Source: JBBAAW01 sp964574405
Lineage (GTDB): Bacteria; Patescibacteriota; WWE3; UBA101185; UBA10185
Direction: 5' to 3'
Length of the DNA: 19,278 bases
Assembly: GCA_964574405.1 (NCBI GenBank)
Contig: CAZNNN010000013.1
Coordinates: forward strand, 1-19,278
Below, piece after piece: positions 1 to 5,452 of this stretch. The first letter of the stretch is position 1; every line of letters starts with the position of its first letter. The translations under genes were made by a program, and so were the position numbers. Below the pieces are notes generated by a model, which worked only from the letters and a program-made list of their open reading frames with translations, ran no database searches and was not told the origin of the DNA.

Positions 1-147
1 CCCGCCATGGGCGTCCATCGCAGCCATGAAGGCCCGCGCCGACAGCAGATGAAGATCACGCAGTTCCCGTACATCCTGATCCGTGATCCCCGGCATCTGT
101 GCCATCGAAACCTTGCTGAAATCTGGACCTGCTCTCAGAGTCGCCAT
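1..147 (-). CDS. Unidentified protein, N-terminal fragment (gene runs off the window)
   Basis: The first 49 codons of a minus-strand gene are present and remain open to the window edge. It begins MATLRAGPDFSKVSMAQMPG and continues as a soluble, Ala/Asp/Met-rich helical-looking segment ending near FMAAMDAHGG. The start at 147 is supported by a textbook Shine-Dalgarno sequence GGAGGA 7 nt upstream. I do not recognise the family and see no signal peptide or membrane segment. Its codons are visibly GC-richer than those of its neighbours (many GCG, CTG, CGG codons), and it is the only protein gene here with a strong Shine-Dalgarno sequence. It may be recently acquired, or the contig end may be chimeric. 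That this is a coding region is likely; its function is unknown. Confidence 0.55.
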   Translation of the reverse strand, partial: MATLRAGPDFSKVSMAQMPGITDQDVRELRDLHLLSARAFMAAMDAHGG

Positions 148-154
148 TGTATTT

Positions 155-160
155 TCCTCC
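155..160 (-). promoter_or_regulatory. Shine-Dalgarno sequence of the left-end gene
   Basis: The minus strand reads GGAGGA, then 7 nt, then ATG at 147. This fixes the start of the left-end gene. It is notable because no other protein gene in the window shows a comparable ribosome binding site. Confidence 0.7.
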
Positions 161-209
161 TATAAGAATGGACCTTGTGTTGACAAACAACCGCAACAAA
201 CTGCAAACG

Positions 210-235
210 AGTCGCTTCGCTACGCTCGCGATGAC
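210..235 (-). repeat. Dispersed GTCATCGCGAGCGTAGCGAA-type repeat
   Basis: The minus strand reads GTCATCGCGAGCGTAGCGAA then GCGAC. It matches the pattern of the short GTCATTGCGAGC...GAAGCGA intergenic repeats known from many unrelated bacterial genomes. It is partly self-complementary and its right part merges with the last unit of the 18-bp tandem repeat. Identification is by recalled consensus only. Confidence 0.5.
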
Positions 236-295
236 AGCTAACGGCACGGTAACAGGTATCACCACGGTGACAAATATCGCCGTAGTGACAAACAT
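224..295 (-). repeat. Imperfect 18-bp tandem repeat, four units
   Basis: On the minus strand four consecutive 18-mers begin ATGTTTGTCAC, ATATTTGTCAC, ATACCTGTTAC and TTAGCTGTCAT (unit starts at 295, 277, 259, 241). The common core is T(G/A)TC/TTGTCACCGTGG-like. The period is a multiple of three, so the open frame through it encodes a six-residue repeat of the type x-x-V-T-x-x, but I see no other evidence that this frame is a gene. Confidence 0.6.
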
Positions 296-549
296 TGTCG
301 TGCTGTCTTTACTGTCGCTCATATGCAAATTGTTGCAGGTCAACCGCATCCGCTCCCCAGGAGTCGTCCATATAAACTTAAACCCGCGATTTGTTAAAGT
401 GCATAGCCTAATTGGCTAACTTATTCAGTCACTTTTAGACTGATTCAAGAGATGCCAAGATACTTTGAGCGCAACAGGTGGCTGTCGCTTGAATCAATCT
501 AACAGCTTATAAGGTTAAGGCAGGCTAATGTGGCAGGTTTACAAGAGAT

Positions 550-578
550 ATAGTATCAGACCTTGGGGGGTTTGTCAA
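550..578 (-). promoter_or_regulatory. Sigma-70-like promoter, minus strand (TTGACA-N17-TACTAT)
   Basis: The minus strand carries TTGACA at 578-573, a 17-nt spacer and TACTAT at 555-550. The -35 hexamer lies inside repeat copy 1. It points at the left-end gene with a leader of about 395 nt. The hexamers are excellent; use is inferred. Confidence 0.5.
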
Positions 579-609
579 ATACTATGGGTTGGGTTGACAT
601 GGGGTTGGG
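567..609 (+). repeat. Module-boundary direct repeat, copy 1 (43 bp)
   Basis: This copy contains GGGGTTTGTCAAATAC, then TATGGGTTGGG, then TTGACATGGGGTTGGG. It is identical over 43 bp to copy 2 at 1699-1741, and its first 27 bp equal copy 3 at 3065-3091. All three copies have the same orientation. It carries TGTCAA and TTGACA, that is, back-to-back -35 hexamers for both strands. Confidence 0.9.
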
Positions 610-622
610 GATTTGATAACAT
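594..622 (+). promoter_or_regulatory. Sigma-70-like promoter, plus strand (TTGACA-N17-TAACAT)
   Basis: TTGACA at 594-599, a 17-nt spacer and TAACAT at 617-622. The -35 lies inside repeat copy 1. Only about 10-15 nt of transcript would precede the terminator hairpin at 639, so the product would be a very short RNA running toward the 3' end of the NYN ORF. Confidence 0.45.
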
Positions 623-638
623 GCTTTTACTAAACTTT

Positions 639-671
639 GAGTGGATATCTCGCATGTCCACTCATTTTTTT
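639..671 (+). terminator. Rho-independent terminator
   Basis: GAGTGGA, an 11-nt loop, TCCACTC, then A and seven T. The stem is perfect (7 bp) and the T tract is on the plus strand. It ends within the stop codon region of the minus-strand NYN ORF and terminates the plus-strand promoter at 594-622. Confidence 0.75.
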
Positions 672-1347
672 ATTTACCTTTGTATTCTAGCTGATTCCTA
701 AGTCGCACAAAATCTCTAAAATTTGGTCCGGCAAATTGCCTTAATTCTCTTGAGGTTCTTTCCCCTCTTGCTAAAATAATAACCTCTTTACCTGATTCTT
801 TAAGATACTTTAAAACAGGCAAAAAATCACCATCGCCAGAAAGTATTACCGCATTAGTATAATATTCTTGTTCTTTCATAAGATAAAAAGCCATATCCAC
901 ATCGCAATTTGCTTTTCTTCTTGTAGTTCCATCGTCCTGTGAGTATATTTTGACGGGTTTTAGAAACAGCTTGTAACCAAAGGTCTGCAACCTTAAATAG
1001 AATTTAACGCGTTGAAGGTGTCTGCCAATAAGAAAAAGCTGGGCTTCGTTGAGATCTTTGGCACAAGTTTCCACAAGATTTTCTAAATAGTCGTTTAATT
1101 GATCTAAAGGTACTGTGTGATTTAGAAGATAGTTGTATTCAAAATCGTAAATTTCTACTCCCCCAAAGTAAAACGCCTCCTTTACACCGTATTTTGATTT
1201 TAAATATTTGAGCAATTTAAGGTAATCTATCCGCCAACCTAAACTTTTTTCTCCCCCATAAAATAAGTTGGAGGCATCGATAAACGCGTAATTTGGTTTT
1301 TGTTCTACTGTATTTTCTGGCGTATCTATAGTAAAAATTAGAAGCTT
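670..1347 (-). CDS. NYN-domain (PIN-like) putative ribonuclease, start codon unclear
   Basis: This is a NYN/DUF88-type protein of about 200 residues. The family has a PIN-like fold and includes metal-dependent ribonucleases. The catalytic-type acidic residues are all visible: FIDASNL (codons at 1284-1264), CDVDMAFYLM in the middle and LSGDGDFLPVLKYL near the C-terminus, followed by the usual GKEVIIL strand. The frame stays open upstream to a TAG at 1350-1348. An internal TTG at 1215 would remove the FID motif and so cannot be the true start. Between the TAG and FID there is no ATG, GTG or TTG; ATT (1338), ATA (1329) or ACG (1323) would be needed. A terminator hairpin lies just upstream, in the leader. 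Either a rare start codon is used or the 5' end has been lost. The domain call is firm; whether the gene is expressed is open. Confidence 0.75.
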   Translation of the reverse strand, partial: KLLIFTIDTPENTVEQKPNYAFIDASNLFYGGEKSLGWRIDYLKLLKYLKSKYGVKEAFYFGGVEIYDFEYNYLLNHTVPLDQLNDYLENLVETCAKDLNEAQLFLIGRHLQRVKFYLRLQTFGYKLFLKPVKIYSQDDGTTRRKANCDVDMAFYLMKEQEYYTNAVILSGDGDFLPVLKYLKESGKEVIILARGERTSRELRQFAGPNFRDFVRLRNQLEYKGK

Positions 1348-1351
1348 CTAA
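1338..1351. repeat. Perfect 14-bp palindrome TTAGAAGCTTCTAA
   Basis: TTAGAAGCTTCTAA is perfectly self-complementary. It sits between the leader terminator and the first codons of the NYN ORF and includes the in-frame stop that bounds that ORF. It could be an operator site or simply extend the terminator; the sequence does not decide. Confidence 0.5.
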
Positions 1352-1387
1352 AAAAAGACCCTGCAAATGCCTTTCGACCTTGCAGGG
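1350..1387 (-). terminator. Terminator or attenuator in the NYN gene leader
   Basis: On the minus strand CCCTGCAA, a 13-nt loop and TTGCAGGG are followed by TCTTTTTTT. The 8-bp stem and U tract lie between the promoter at 1403-1431 and the NYN ORF, so every transcript from that promoter must pass it. This is the layout of a transcription attenuator; no upstream gene needs this terminator, because nothing coding is seen between 1390 and 1700 on this strand. Confidence 0.7.
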
Positions 1388-1402
1388 CGGTTTAGTACCT
1401 AC

Positions 1403-1431
1403 AATCTACCAAATACGGCAAGTTTTGTCAA
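1403..1431 (-). promoter_or_regulatory. Promoter upstream of the NYN gene (TTGACA-N17-TAGATT)
   Basis: The minus strand carries TTGACA at 1431-1426, 17 nt, then TAGATT at 1408-1403. The predicted transcription start near 1396 is about 9 nt before the terminator hairpin at 1387. Confidence 0.5.
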
Positions 1432-1456
1432 AGGATGTTTGTCATACTTTTTCAAC

Positions 1457-1486
1457 TTGACATTAGATTCTGGAAAGTGTTATCAT
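1457..1486 (+). promoter_or_regulatory. Promoter, plus strand (TTGACA-N18-TATCAT)
   Basis: TTGACA at 1457-1462, 18 nt and TATCAT at 1481-1486. It diverges from the NYN promoter, with the -35 elements 25 bp apart. Its transcript meets a strong terminator after roughly 12 nt of leader. Confidence 0.5.
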
Positions 1487-1504
1487 ACTCCTAGTTTAAC
1501 TCTA

Positions 1505-1531
1505 CTCCGTCGCAAGGCGGAGGTTTTTTTT
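1505..1531 (+). terminator. Rho-independent terminator with GCAA tetraloop
   Basis: CTCCGTC, a GCAA loop and GGCGGAG form a 7-bp stem with one G-U pair, followed by G and eight T. It closes the short plus-strand unit started at 1457. The hairpin belongs to the recurring CCGCC-loop-GGCGG family seen in the rRNA region. Confidence 0.75.
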
Positions 1532-1698
1532 ATCTGGAGATCTGATCCTTTATATCCTCAAGAAAAACATAATTAGCGCTGAGTTTTAATTCCCAAGAAA
1601 TCATAGTGCGAGTGGAAAAAACCCAAACATCTTTAGAGAATGATTTTAAGGGATGTTTGACACACTTCTGGCATAGGTTAATGTCGGGAAGAATTTGC
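1532..1698. other. Intergenic DNA, nothing coding seen
   Basis: No gene is supported. A segment at 1651-1670 (GGATGTTTGACACACTT) is an imperfect copy of 1433-1450 (GGATGTTTGTCATACTTT), hinting that the promoter region was duplicated. A weak promoter-like TTGACA at 1657-1662 with TAATGT 16 nt downstream points into copy 2 of the direct repeat. Confidence 0.35.
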
Positions 1699-1741
1699 GG
1701 GGTTTGTCAAATACTATGGGTTGGGTTGACATGGGGTTGGG
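1699..1741 (+). repeat. Module-boundary direct repeat, copy 2 (43 bp)
   Basis: Identical to copy 1 over 43 bp. On the minus strand it supplies the last codons and the TGA stop of the first DUF4143 ATPase (C-terminus QPHVNPTHSI). Copies 1 and 2 are 1132 bp apart and enclose the NYN ORF; copies 2 and 3 are 1366 bp apart and enclose the ATPase gene. Confidence 0.9.
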
Positions 1742-3014
1742 TGAGTACATCTAAGAAGTTGGAGGTATCCACAAGTGTAAAGCTTTTAGCCTCAACGGTG
1801 GTTGCATAACGCTTGTACATCTCTAAGGCTCCTGGTCCAAGTTGCTGGTTGGACTTAACCTCCCAAGCTTCTATCTCTCCCCCACTAACAGAAAGTAAAT
1901 CCAGTTCTTTTTGCATGTGTCTCCAGTAACAGTAACGCGCGTTATCTCCCCTTAACAACATAATGTTTGAAATAACTGCGTCTTCAAAAACATGCCTATA
2001 GAAATCCTTTAGTGCCGGAGAAGATAAATCTCTAATTCCCAAAGCGCAAAGAGCAAGATTTACAGACAGAAAAATCGGCTTTTTAAGTGATAACGAGCTT
2101 TTTCTTAAACTTTTGTAGTAGTTAGGTAGCAATTGAATTAAACCCAAGTCCACTAAAGTATCTAGATACTTAGTTAAGGTCTGCCTAGAAAGCCCCACCT
2201 CGGAAGCAAAATTTAGTTTTTTAACTTGCTGGCACATATTTGATGCCAAAACAGTGTAAAAGTTATTAAATTCGGATCTTTTGTCAATGTCGTAAAGCGT
2301 AATATCCCCAGATAGAATAGCTTCTAAGACGGACTTCTTTAGATAGTCAAACTTTGTGCCAGCATCCGTTATATGCAGTGTTTTTGGAAACTCTCCGTAA
2401 AAAATATATTCCTCCCACTCTTTAGTACTAACCAAACCTGTGTGAAAGCCTGCGCCGTATTCGAGAGTTAAATATTCTAAAAATGTTAGGGGCTTTAAAA
2501 TTATAGGCATAAATCTTCCTACCAGGGGCTCCCCTTTTTTGGTTTTATCCAAGTTATCCAAATTAAGTCCCGAAGAACCCGTAACAATAATTCTCTTTTG
2601 AGGATGCGTGTCGTAAGATTTTTTTAGCAGATCCTTCCACCTTCTACAGTACTGAATCTCGTCTACTATTAATAGAGCGTTTGGAGGGACATTTTTTAAA
2701 ACTAATGCCAGATTGTTTTCTAGCTGGGTAAGTTCAACAAAATAAATATCCTCGCTTTTGTAAGCGCCTTTTTGCAATATGTCTATAATAAGGTGTTTGA
2801 TGATGGTGGTTTTACCAAGTCGCCTCAAGCCTTTTACTACAACAATAAGATCCGTGCCGTAAAATACACTTTTAAGCTTTTCAAAGGCAAACCTTGGTGT
2901 TTGTTTGTATTCAGGCAGATGCGTGACGCTAAAATCCTTGAGCCACCACGGATTTTGGTCTATGTTGAAGTATGTTTCGTTAGACGCTTTTGCAACCATA
3001 AGTGGGTAGATCAT
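1707..3014 (-). CDS. AAA ATPase with DUF4143-type C-terminal domain (first of three)
   Basis: This 435-residue protein has the build of AAA_14/DUF4143 ATPases, single genes common in Patescibacteria and archaea, whose cellular role is mostly unknown. Seen in order: Walker A GLRRLGKT (residues 62-69), Walker B LLIVDE (114-119), a sensor-like TGSS (145-148), a winged-helix-like segment with GLSRQTLTKYLDTLVDLGL (about 274-292), and a PD-(D/E)XK-like core with KELDLLSV (369-376) and WEVKS (384-388). All key residues are intact. The ATG at 3014 may be replaced by the ATG at 2999 (MVAKASNE), because a TATGAT sequence overlaps the first codon. The last 11 residues and the stop come from direct repeat copy 2, so the natural C-terminus may have been rewritten. 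Half-site repeats lie just upstream. It shares only general motifs with the other two ATPases here. Confidence 0.85.
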   Translation of the reverse strand: MIYPLMVAKASNETYFNIDQNPWWLKDFSVTHLPEYKQTPRFAFEKLKSVFYGTDLIVVVKGLRRLGKTTIIKHLIIDILQKGAYKSEDIYFVELTQLENNLALVLKNVPPNALLIVDEIQYCRRWKDLLKKSYDTHPQKRIIVTGSSGLNLDNLDKTKKGEPLVGRFMPIILKPLTFLEYLTLEYGAGFHTGLVSTKEWEEYIFYGEFPKTLHITDAGTKFDYLKKSVLEAILSGDITLYDIDKRSEFNNFYTVLASNMCQQVKKLNFASEVGLSRQTLTKYLDTLVDLGLIQLLPNYYKSLRKSSLSLKKPIFLSVNLALCALGIRDLSSPALKDFYRHVFEDAVISNIMLLRGDNARYCYWRHMQKELDLLSVSGGEIEAWEVKSNQQLGPGALEMYKRYATTVEAKSFTLVDTSNFLDVLTQPHVNPTHSI

Positions 3015-3053
3015 ACACTAATACCATGTTAGTGTAAAGAGGTGTTTACACTA
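3015..3053. promoter_or_regulatory. Three-half-site operator-like array upstream of the first ATPase gene
   Basis: ACACTAA (3015-3021), TTAGTGT (3029-3035) and ACACTA (3048-3053) form two overlapping inverted repeats: ACACTAA-7 nt-TTAGTGT and TAGTGTAAA-6 nt-TTTACACTA, both with perfect arms. They lie between a promoter-like TTGACA-N15-TATAGT (minus strand, 3076-3050, with the -35 in repeat copy 3) and the start codon. The position suits repression, perhaps by the winged-helix part of the ATPase itself; that is inference. Confidence 0.5.
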
Positions 3054-3278
3054 TAATGATGTTGGGGGTTTGTCAAATACTATGGGTTGGGCGTAACAGC
3101 TATCCAGTATATTCTTTGTAATAATAAAGGTTTTTGAACAGTTAGCGCTCATTGCCCTGCTGACAATGCCTTCAAAACCCACATAGACAATTTGTTTCCC
3201 TGCATCTCGGGCATCCTTAATTGCGGGAATAAGATCTGTGTCAGAAGAAATAATGTAGCAAATTGCGGGGTCTCTTTT
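3051..3278 (-). pseudogene. 5'-truncated NYN-domain remnant
   Basis: Directly after the double stop of the second ATPase gene, and in the same frame, the minus strand reads KRDPAICYIISSDTDLIPAI, then a GKQIVYVGFEG strand and ends NILDSCY. This is the C-terminal third of a NYN/DUF88 domain (SSDTDLIPA is the acidic motif). The N-terminal part with the first catalytic Asp is absent and no start codon precedes the fragment. The last residues and the TAG stop are supplied by repeat copy 3 and the promoter beyond it. It is not a copy of the intact NYN ORF at 670-1347: the residues around the motif differ, so it derives from another NYN subfamily. Confidence 0.7.
3065..3091 (+). repeat. Module-boundary direct repeat, copy 3 (27 bp)
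   Basis: GGGGTTTGTCAAATAC followed by TATGGGTTGGG, identical to the first 27 bp of copies 1 and 2. On the minus strand it lies at the 3' end of the NYN remnant and provides a TTGACA -35 in front of the first ATPase gene. Confidence 0.85.
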
Positions 3279-3281
3279 TTA

Positions 3282-4478
3282 TTACAAATCCTGCAGTAAA
3301 ACGGTATCCGAAAGATCAGTAAATTCCCTTGATACAACAAATCCTCTGTCCATGGCTAACTCACCGGAGAATGCTCTTATGCGAGATACATCGTCGATAA
3401 AAGCCTTATTTTTAACTTCAAAACAAACTTTCTTTTCAGGCAGAACAAAGTCCACCTCTGCTCCGGATTTTCGCTGATAGTATCTAGTATCTGTTTGGAA
3501 TTTCTTAAGAGCCAAAAAAGTACTGTTTTCCACAAGATTTCCATAGGTAACCTTACCCAGTATATTTAAAATACCGTTGTCACAGATATACACCTTCTTG
3601 CTACCGCTAATTTCTTTGTCTACATTCTGAGTGTGTGGCTCCACGAGGAAGATGAAATAAGTATGCGACAAAAAAGACAGGTATGCATAAACGGTATCCC
3701 TTGTTGTCCCCACTTCTTTAGCAATTTTTGTAATGTCCAATCTAGAGCCAACTCTATTTAGGAGTAGAATAATTACATCGCGAAAGGCGGCAATATCTTT
3801 AAAGTCAGCCAATTTCTCTACATCTTTTTCAAAGTATGACTTAAATATATCTTTAACATAACTTTCCTTTTTGTCCACACTTTCAGCTAAAACCACTTGA
3901 GGAAATCCCCCGTATGTTAAGTATTCCTCCAGGTACTTGTTTAGTTTTTCATACCTAATGTAATTTTTTGACTTATCCATTTGGCTAAAATCGTTAGAAA
4001 ACTCATATTCAATCCCCTTGAATCTAAGGAATTCCCTAAAATTTAACGGAAACAATTCATACAGCTGTTTTCTGCCAGACAAACTTTCTGAAAATAGATT
4101 TTTTAAATAGAAACTGCTGGAACCTGTTACAAAGAATTTGATATTGTGATGATCGCTGAGATACTTAATAGCCGGTACGGACTCTGGAAAAGCTTGCAAC
4201 TCGTCCAAAAAGACATAAATTTTCTCTTTAATATGTAGGGCGGTGTTTACGCTTGATAAATTCTGAATAATGTTGTTGTAGTCCTCTTCCTCAAACACCT
4301 TTCTATCAAGGGGGTTCTCAAAATCTAAGATAACTTGGTTAGTAGACTTTATATACTGGCTAATGCTTTTCATAAAAAAAGTCTTGCCCACCCGCCTCAT
4401 ACCGGTTACCACAACAATATCAAGCAGTCCAATGTTGGAAACTACTTCTTGAAATAAATCCCTTTTAAAAATTTGCAT
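3282..4478 (-). CDS. AAA ATPase with DUF4143-type C-terminal domain (second of three)
   Basis: This 398-residue AAA_14/DUF4143 protein has Walker A GMRRVGKT (26-33), Walker B YVFLDE (88-93), VTGSSSFYL (117-125, typical sensor region), the LSGRKQLYELFPLNFREF segment characteristic of this family (133-150), a winged helix around ITKIAKEVGTTRDTVYAYLS (249-268) and a nuclease-like core GAEVDFVL (339-346) with CFEVKN (352-357). All catalytic-type residues are present. The ATG at 4478 is preceded by TTGACA-N17-TAAAGT with only 6 nt between the -10 and the ATG, so the mRNA should be leaderless or nearly so. It ends TAATAA and the NYN remnant follows in frame. Function in the cell is unknown; DNA binding plus ATP-driven remodelling is a family-level guess. 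Confidence 0.85.
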   Translation of the reverse strand: MQIFKRDLFQEVVSNIGLLDIVVVTGMRRVGKTFFMKSISQYIKSTNQVILDFENPLDRKVFEEEDYNNIIQNLSSVNTALHIKEKIYVFLDELQAFPESVPAIKYLSDHHNIKFFVTGSSSFYLKNLFSESLSGRKQLYELFPLNFREFLRFKGIEYEFSNDFSQMDKSKNYIRYEKLNKYLEEYLTYGGFPQVVLAESVDKKESYVKDIFKSYFEKDVEKLADFKDIAAFRDVIILLLNRVGSRLDITKIAKEVGTTRDTVYAYLSFLSHTYFIFLVEPHTQNVDKEISGSKKVYICDNGILNILGKVTYGNLVENSTFLALKKFQTDTRYYQRKSGAEVDFVLPEKKVCFEVKNKAFIDDVSRIRAFSGELAMDRGFVVSREFTDLSDTVLLQDL

Positions 4479-4484
4479 GTAGGC

Positions 4485-4513
4485 ACTTTACACAAAGTAT
4501 TTAGCATTGTCAA
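4485..4513 (-). promoter_or_regulatory. Promoter of the second ATPase gene (leaderless arrangement)
   Basis: On the minus strand TTGACA at 4513-4508, 17 nt, TAAAGT at 4490-4485, then 6 nt to the ATG at 4478. Transcription would start at or beside the start codon. Confidence 0.65.
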
Positions 4514-4519
4514 TAGACA

Positions 4520-4559
4520 GTCGACAGATGGAGTCCATATTTGTCGACATGCAGTCGAC
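4520..4559. promoter_or_regulatory. Phased array of three GTCGAC palindromes
   Basis: GTCGAC occurs at 4520-4525, 4543-4548 and 4554-4559, 23 and 11 bp apart, that is about two turns and one turn of B-DNA. The flanking base is usually T on the 5' side. The array sits just upstream of the promoter of the second ATPase gene and directly after the coiled-coil gene. It looks like an operator with several sites on one DNA face. Confidence 0.5.
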
Positions 4560-4562
4560 ACT

Positions 4563-5354
4563 TTACTGTTTTTTGATTTCCTGATTGGTGTTGGCTACTT
4601 CCTGCCCAGGTCTAAAGTTTCTCACTGCCCCACTAGCAATCTCGGTAAGCCTCTGATTAGCAGAGTCGTTCTGCTTGTTAAGTAGCTCTATTTCCGCTTT
4701 TTGACCCGCCACCAAATCCATCAGAGATTCTACCTTTGCTTGCAGTAACTTTATTTCCGCCCGCGACTGGGCATTAAACATCTCTTCTTTATGAGAAAAT
4801 TCTTGTTGTAACTTGGCGCTATTGGCAGAAACTGCATCACTAACACCTTTAGAGAGCCTCGCTTCAAATGTTTTGTCTTTATCTCGCAACTCCTTTAGTT
4901 CCGCCTCCGCTTCCTTTAATTTAGCATCCCTTTCAATAAGGTCGCCTTCTCGTTTTTCTTTTTTATCGTTCCAAGCGTCCTCGTCTAACTGCCGACTTCT
5001 TTTAACATCGTAGTTGTACTCCTCAGTTTCCCTTTGACGACTCTTTTTTTCCTCATCGCGTTCTCGCTCCCATTTTTGTCGTTCAAGTTCCCTAGTTTCA
5101 AAAAGTTTTGAAAGCGATGTAGCTACTTCGTCAACCTTTGACATAATATCGTCAACGCTGGCGTAAACCGACGCACCCAAATCGTCAATCTGCTTTTTTA
5201 AAACGGTTCGTAAATTATCTGCGGTTTGTTTTAATTTTGCGGTTGTTTGCTTTTTGTCCGACTCTTCCCCGCCCTGAACCTGATCCAAAAGCGAATAGTA
5301 CGCGTCTAAAATATCCTGCTTCTTATCTTTCTCTGAAACCTGCGGTGCGTCCAT
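4563..5354 (-). CDS. Coiled-coil protein of unknown function
   Basis: This 263-residue protein starts MDAPQVSEKDKKQDILDAYY. Residues from about 70 to 240 are almost entirely charged heptad-like sequence (for example ETRELERQKWERERDEEKK at 86-104 and DAKLKEAEAELKELRDKD at 143-160), predicting a long coiled coil. No signal peptide, membrane segment, cysteine or nucleotide-binding motif is visible; the tail (about 241-263) is polar and Asn/Gln-rich. I do not recognise the family. It lies between two DUF4143 ATPase genes on the same strand, 84 nt from the next ATPase start and 98 nt from the previous ATPase stop, and has its own promoter 7 nt from the ATG. A structural or adaptor role is possible but not shown. 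Confidence 0.8.
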   Translation of the reverse strand: MDAPQVSEKDKKQDILDAYYSLLDQVQGGEESDKKQTTAKLKQTADNLRTVLKKQIDDLGASVYASVDDIMSKVDEVATSLSKLFETRELERQKWERERDEEKKSRQRETEEYNYDVKRSRQLDEDAWNDKKEKREGDLIERDAKLKEAEAELKELRDKDKTFEARLSKGVSDAVSANSAKLQQEFSHKEEMFNAQSRAEIKLLQAKVESLMDLVAGQKAEIELLNKQNDSANQRLTEIASGAVRNFRPGQEVANTNQEIKKQ

Positions 5355-5361
5355 AAACGGA

Positions 5362-5390
5362 ATGCTACCACTTTATTTTTTAAAGCGCAA
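5362..5390 (-). promoter_or_regulatory. Promoter of the coiled-coil gene (leaderless arrangement)
   Basis: On the minus strand TTGCGC at 5390-5385, 17 nt, TAGCAT at 5367-5362, then 7 nt to ATG at 5354. This has the same geometry as the neighbouring ATPase promoters. Confidence 0.5.
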
Positions 5391-5393
5391 GTG

Positions 5394-5443
5394 TTGACAT
5401 GGAGGTAGATTGTAGTATAGAGATGTGCCACATTCAGCTGTGG
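5394..5443 (+). promoter_or_regulatory. Plus-strand promoter followed by a small hairpin
   Basis: TTGACA at 5394-5399, 16 nt and TATAGA at 5416-5421, then CCACA-6 nt-TGTGG at 5428-5443 with no T tract after it. It resembles the promoter-hairpin units at 594-671 and 1457-1531 but lacks a proper terminator. The transcript would run antisense into the 3' end of the third ATPase gene. On the minus strand the hairpin lies just after that gene's stop. Confidence 0.3.
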
Positions 5444-5452
5444 ATTATAACT

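Larger units (their letters stand above)
148..549. other. Intergenic stretch with repeats, no convincing gene
   Basis: No coding region is supported here. Seen directly: a dispersed-type GC repeat at 210-235, an 18-bp tandem repeat at 224-295, a small hairpin (TCAGTC, 7-nt loop, GACTGA at 425-443) and a 9-bp inverted repeat (TGATTCAAG at 441-449, CTTGAATCA at 488-496). The small hairpin and the 9-bp repeat overlap, so they could be alternative folds of a long leader upstream of the left-end gene if transcription starts at the minus-strand promoter at 550-578. That leader role is inference. Confidence 0.5.

Noticed and set aside
238..300. Possible CRISPR-like array from the short repeated GTGACAAA units
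   Set aside because: The units are contiguous 18-mers with no spacers; no CRISPR-type repeat-spacer pattern or cas gene is present anywhere in the window.
147..419. Overlapping open frames on both strands at the left end (plus 147-419, minus 56-349)
   Set aside because: They run across the tandem repeat and the Shine-Dalgarno region of the frame that starts at 147 on the minus strand; low-complexity products with no family features.
567..3091. Integron attC sites or insertion-sequence ends
   Set aside because: The 27-43 bp repeats are direct, lack the attC core sites and internal folding, and no integrase or transposase lies in the window.
3149..3340. Minus-strand frame beginning MLYQGNLLIFRIPF
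   Set aside because: Out-of-frame shadow of the ATPase C-terminus and the NYN remnant, whose own frame gives the recognisable SSDTDLIPA motif.
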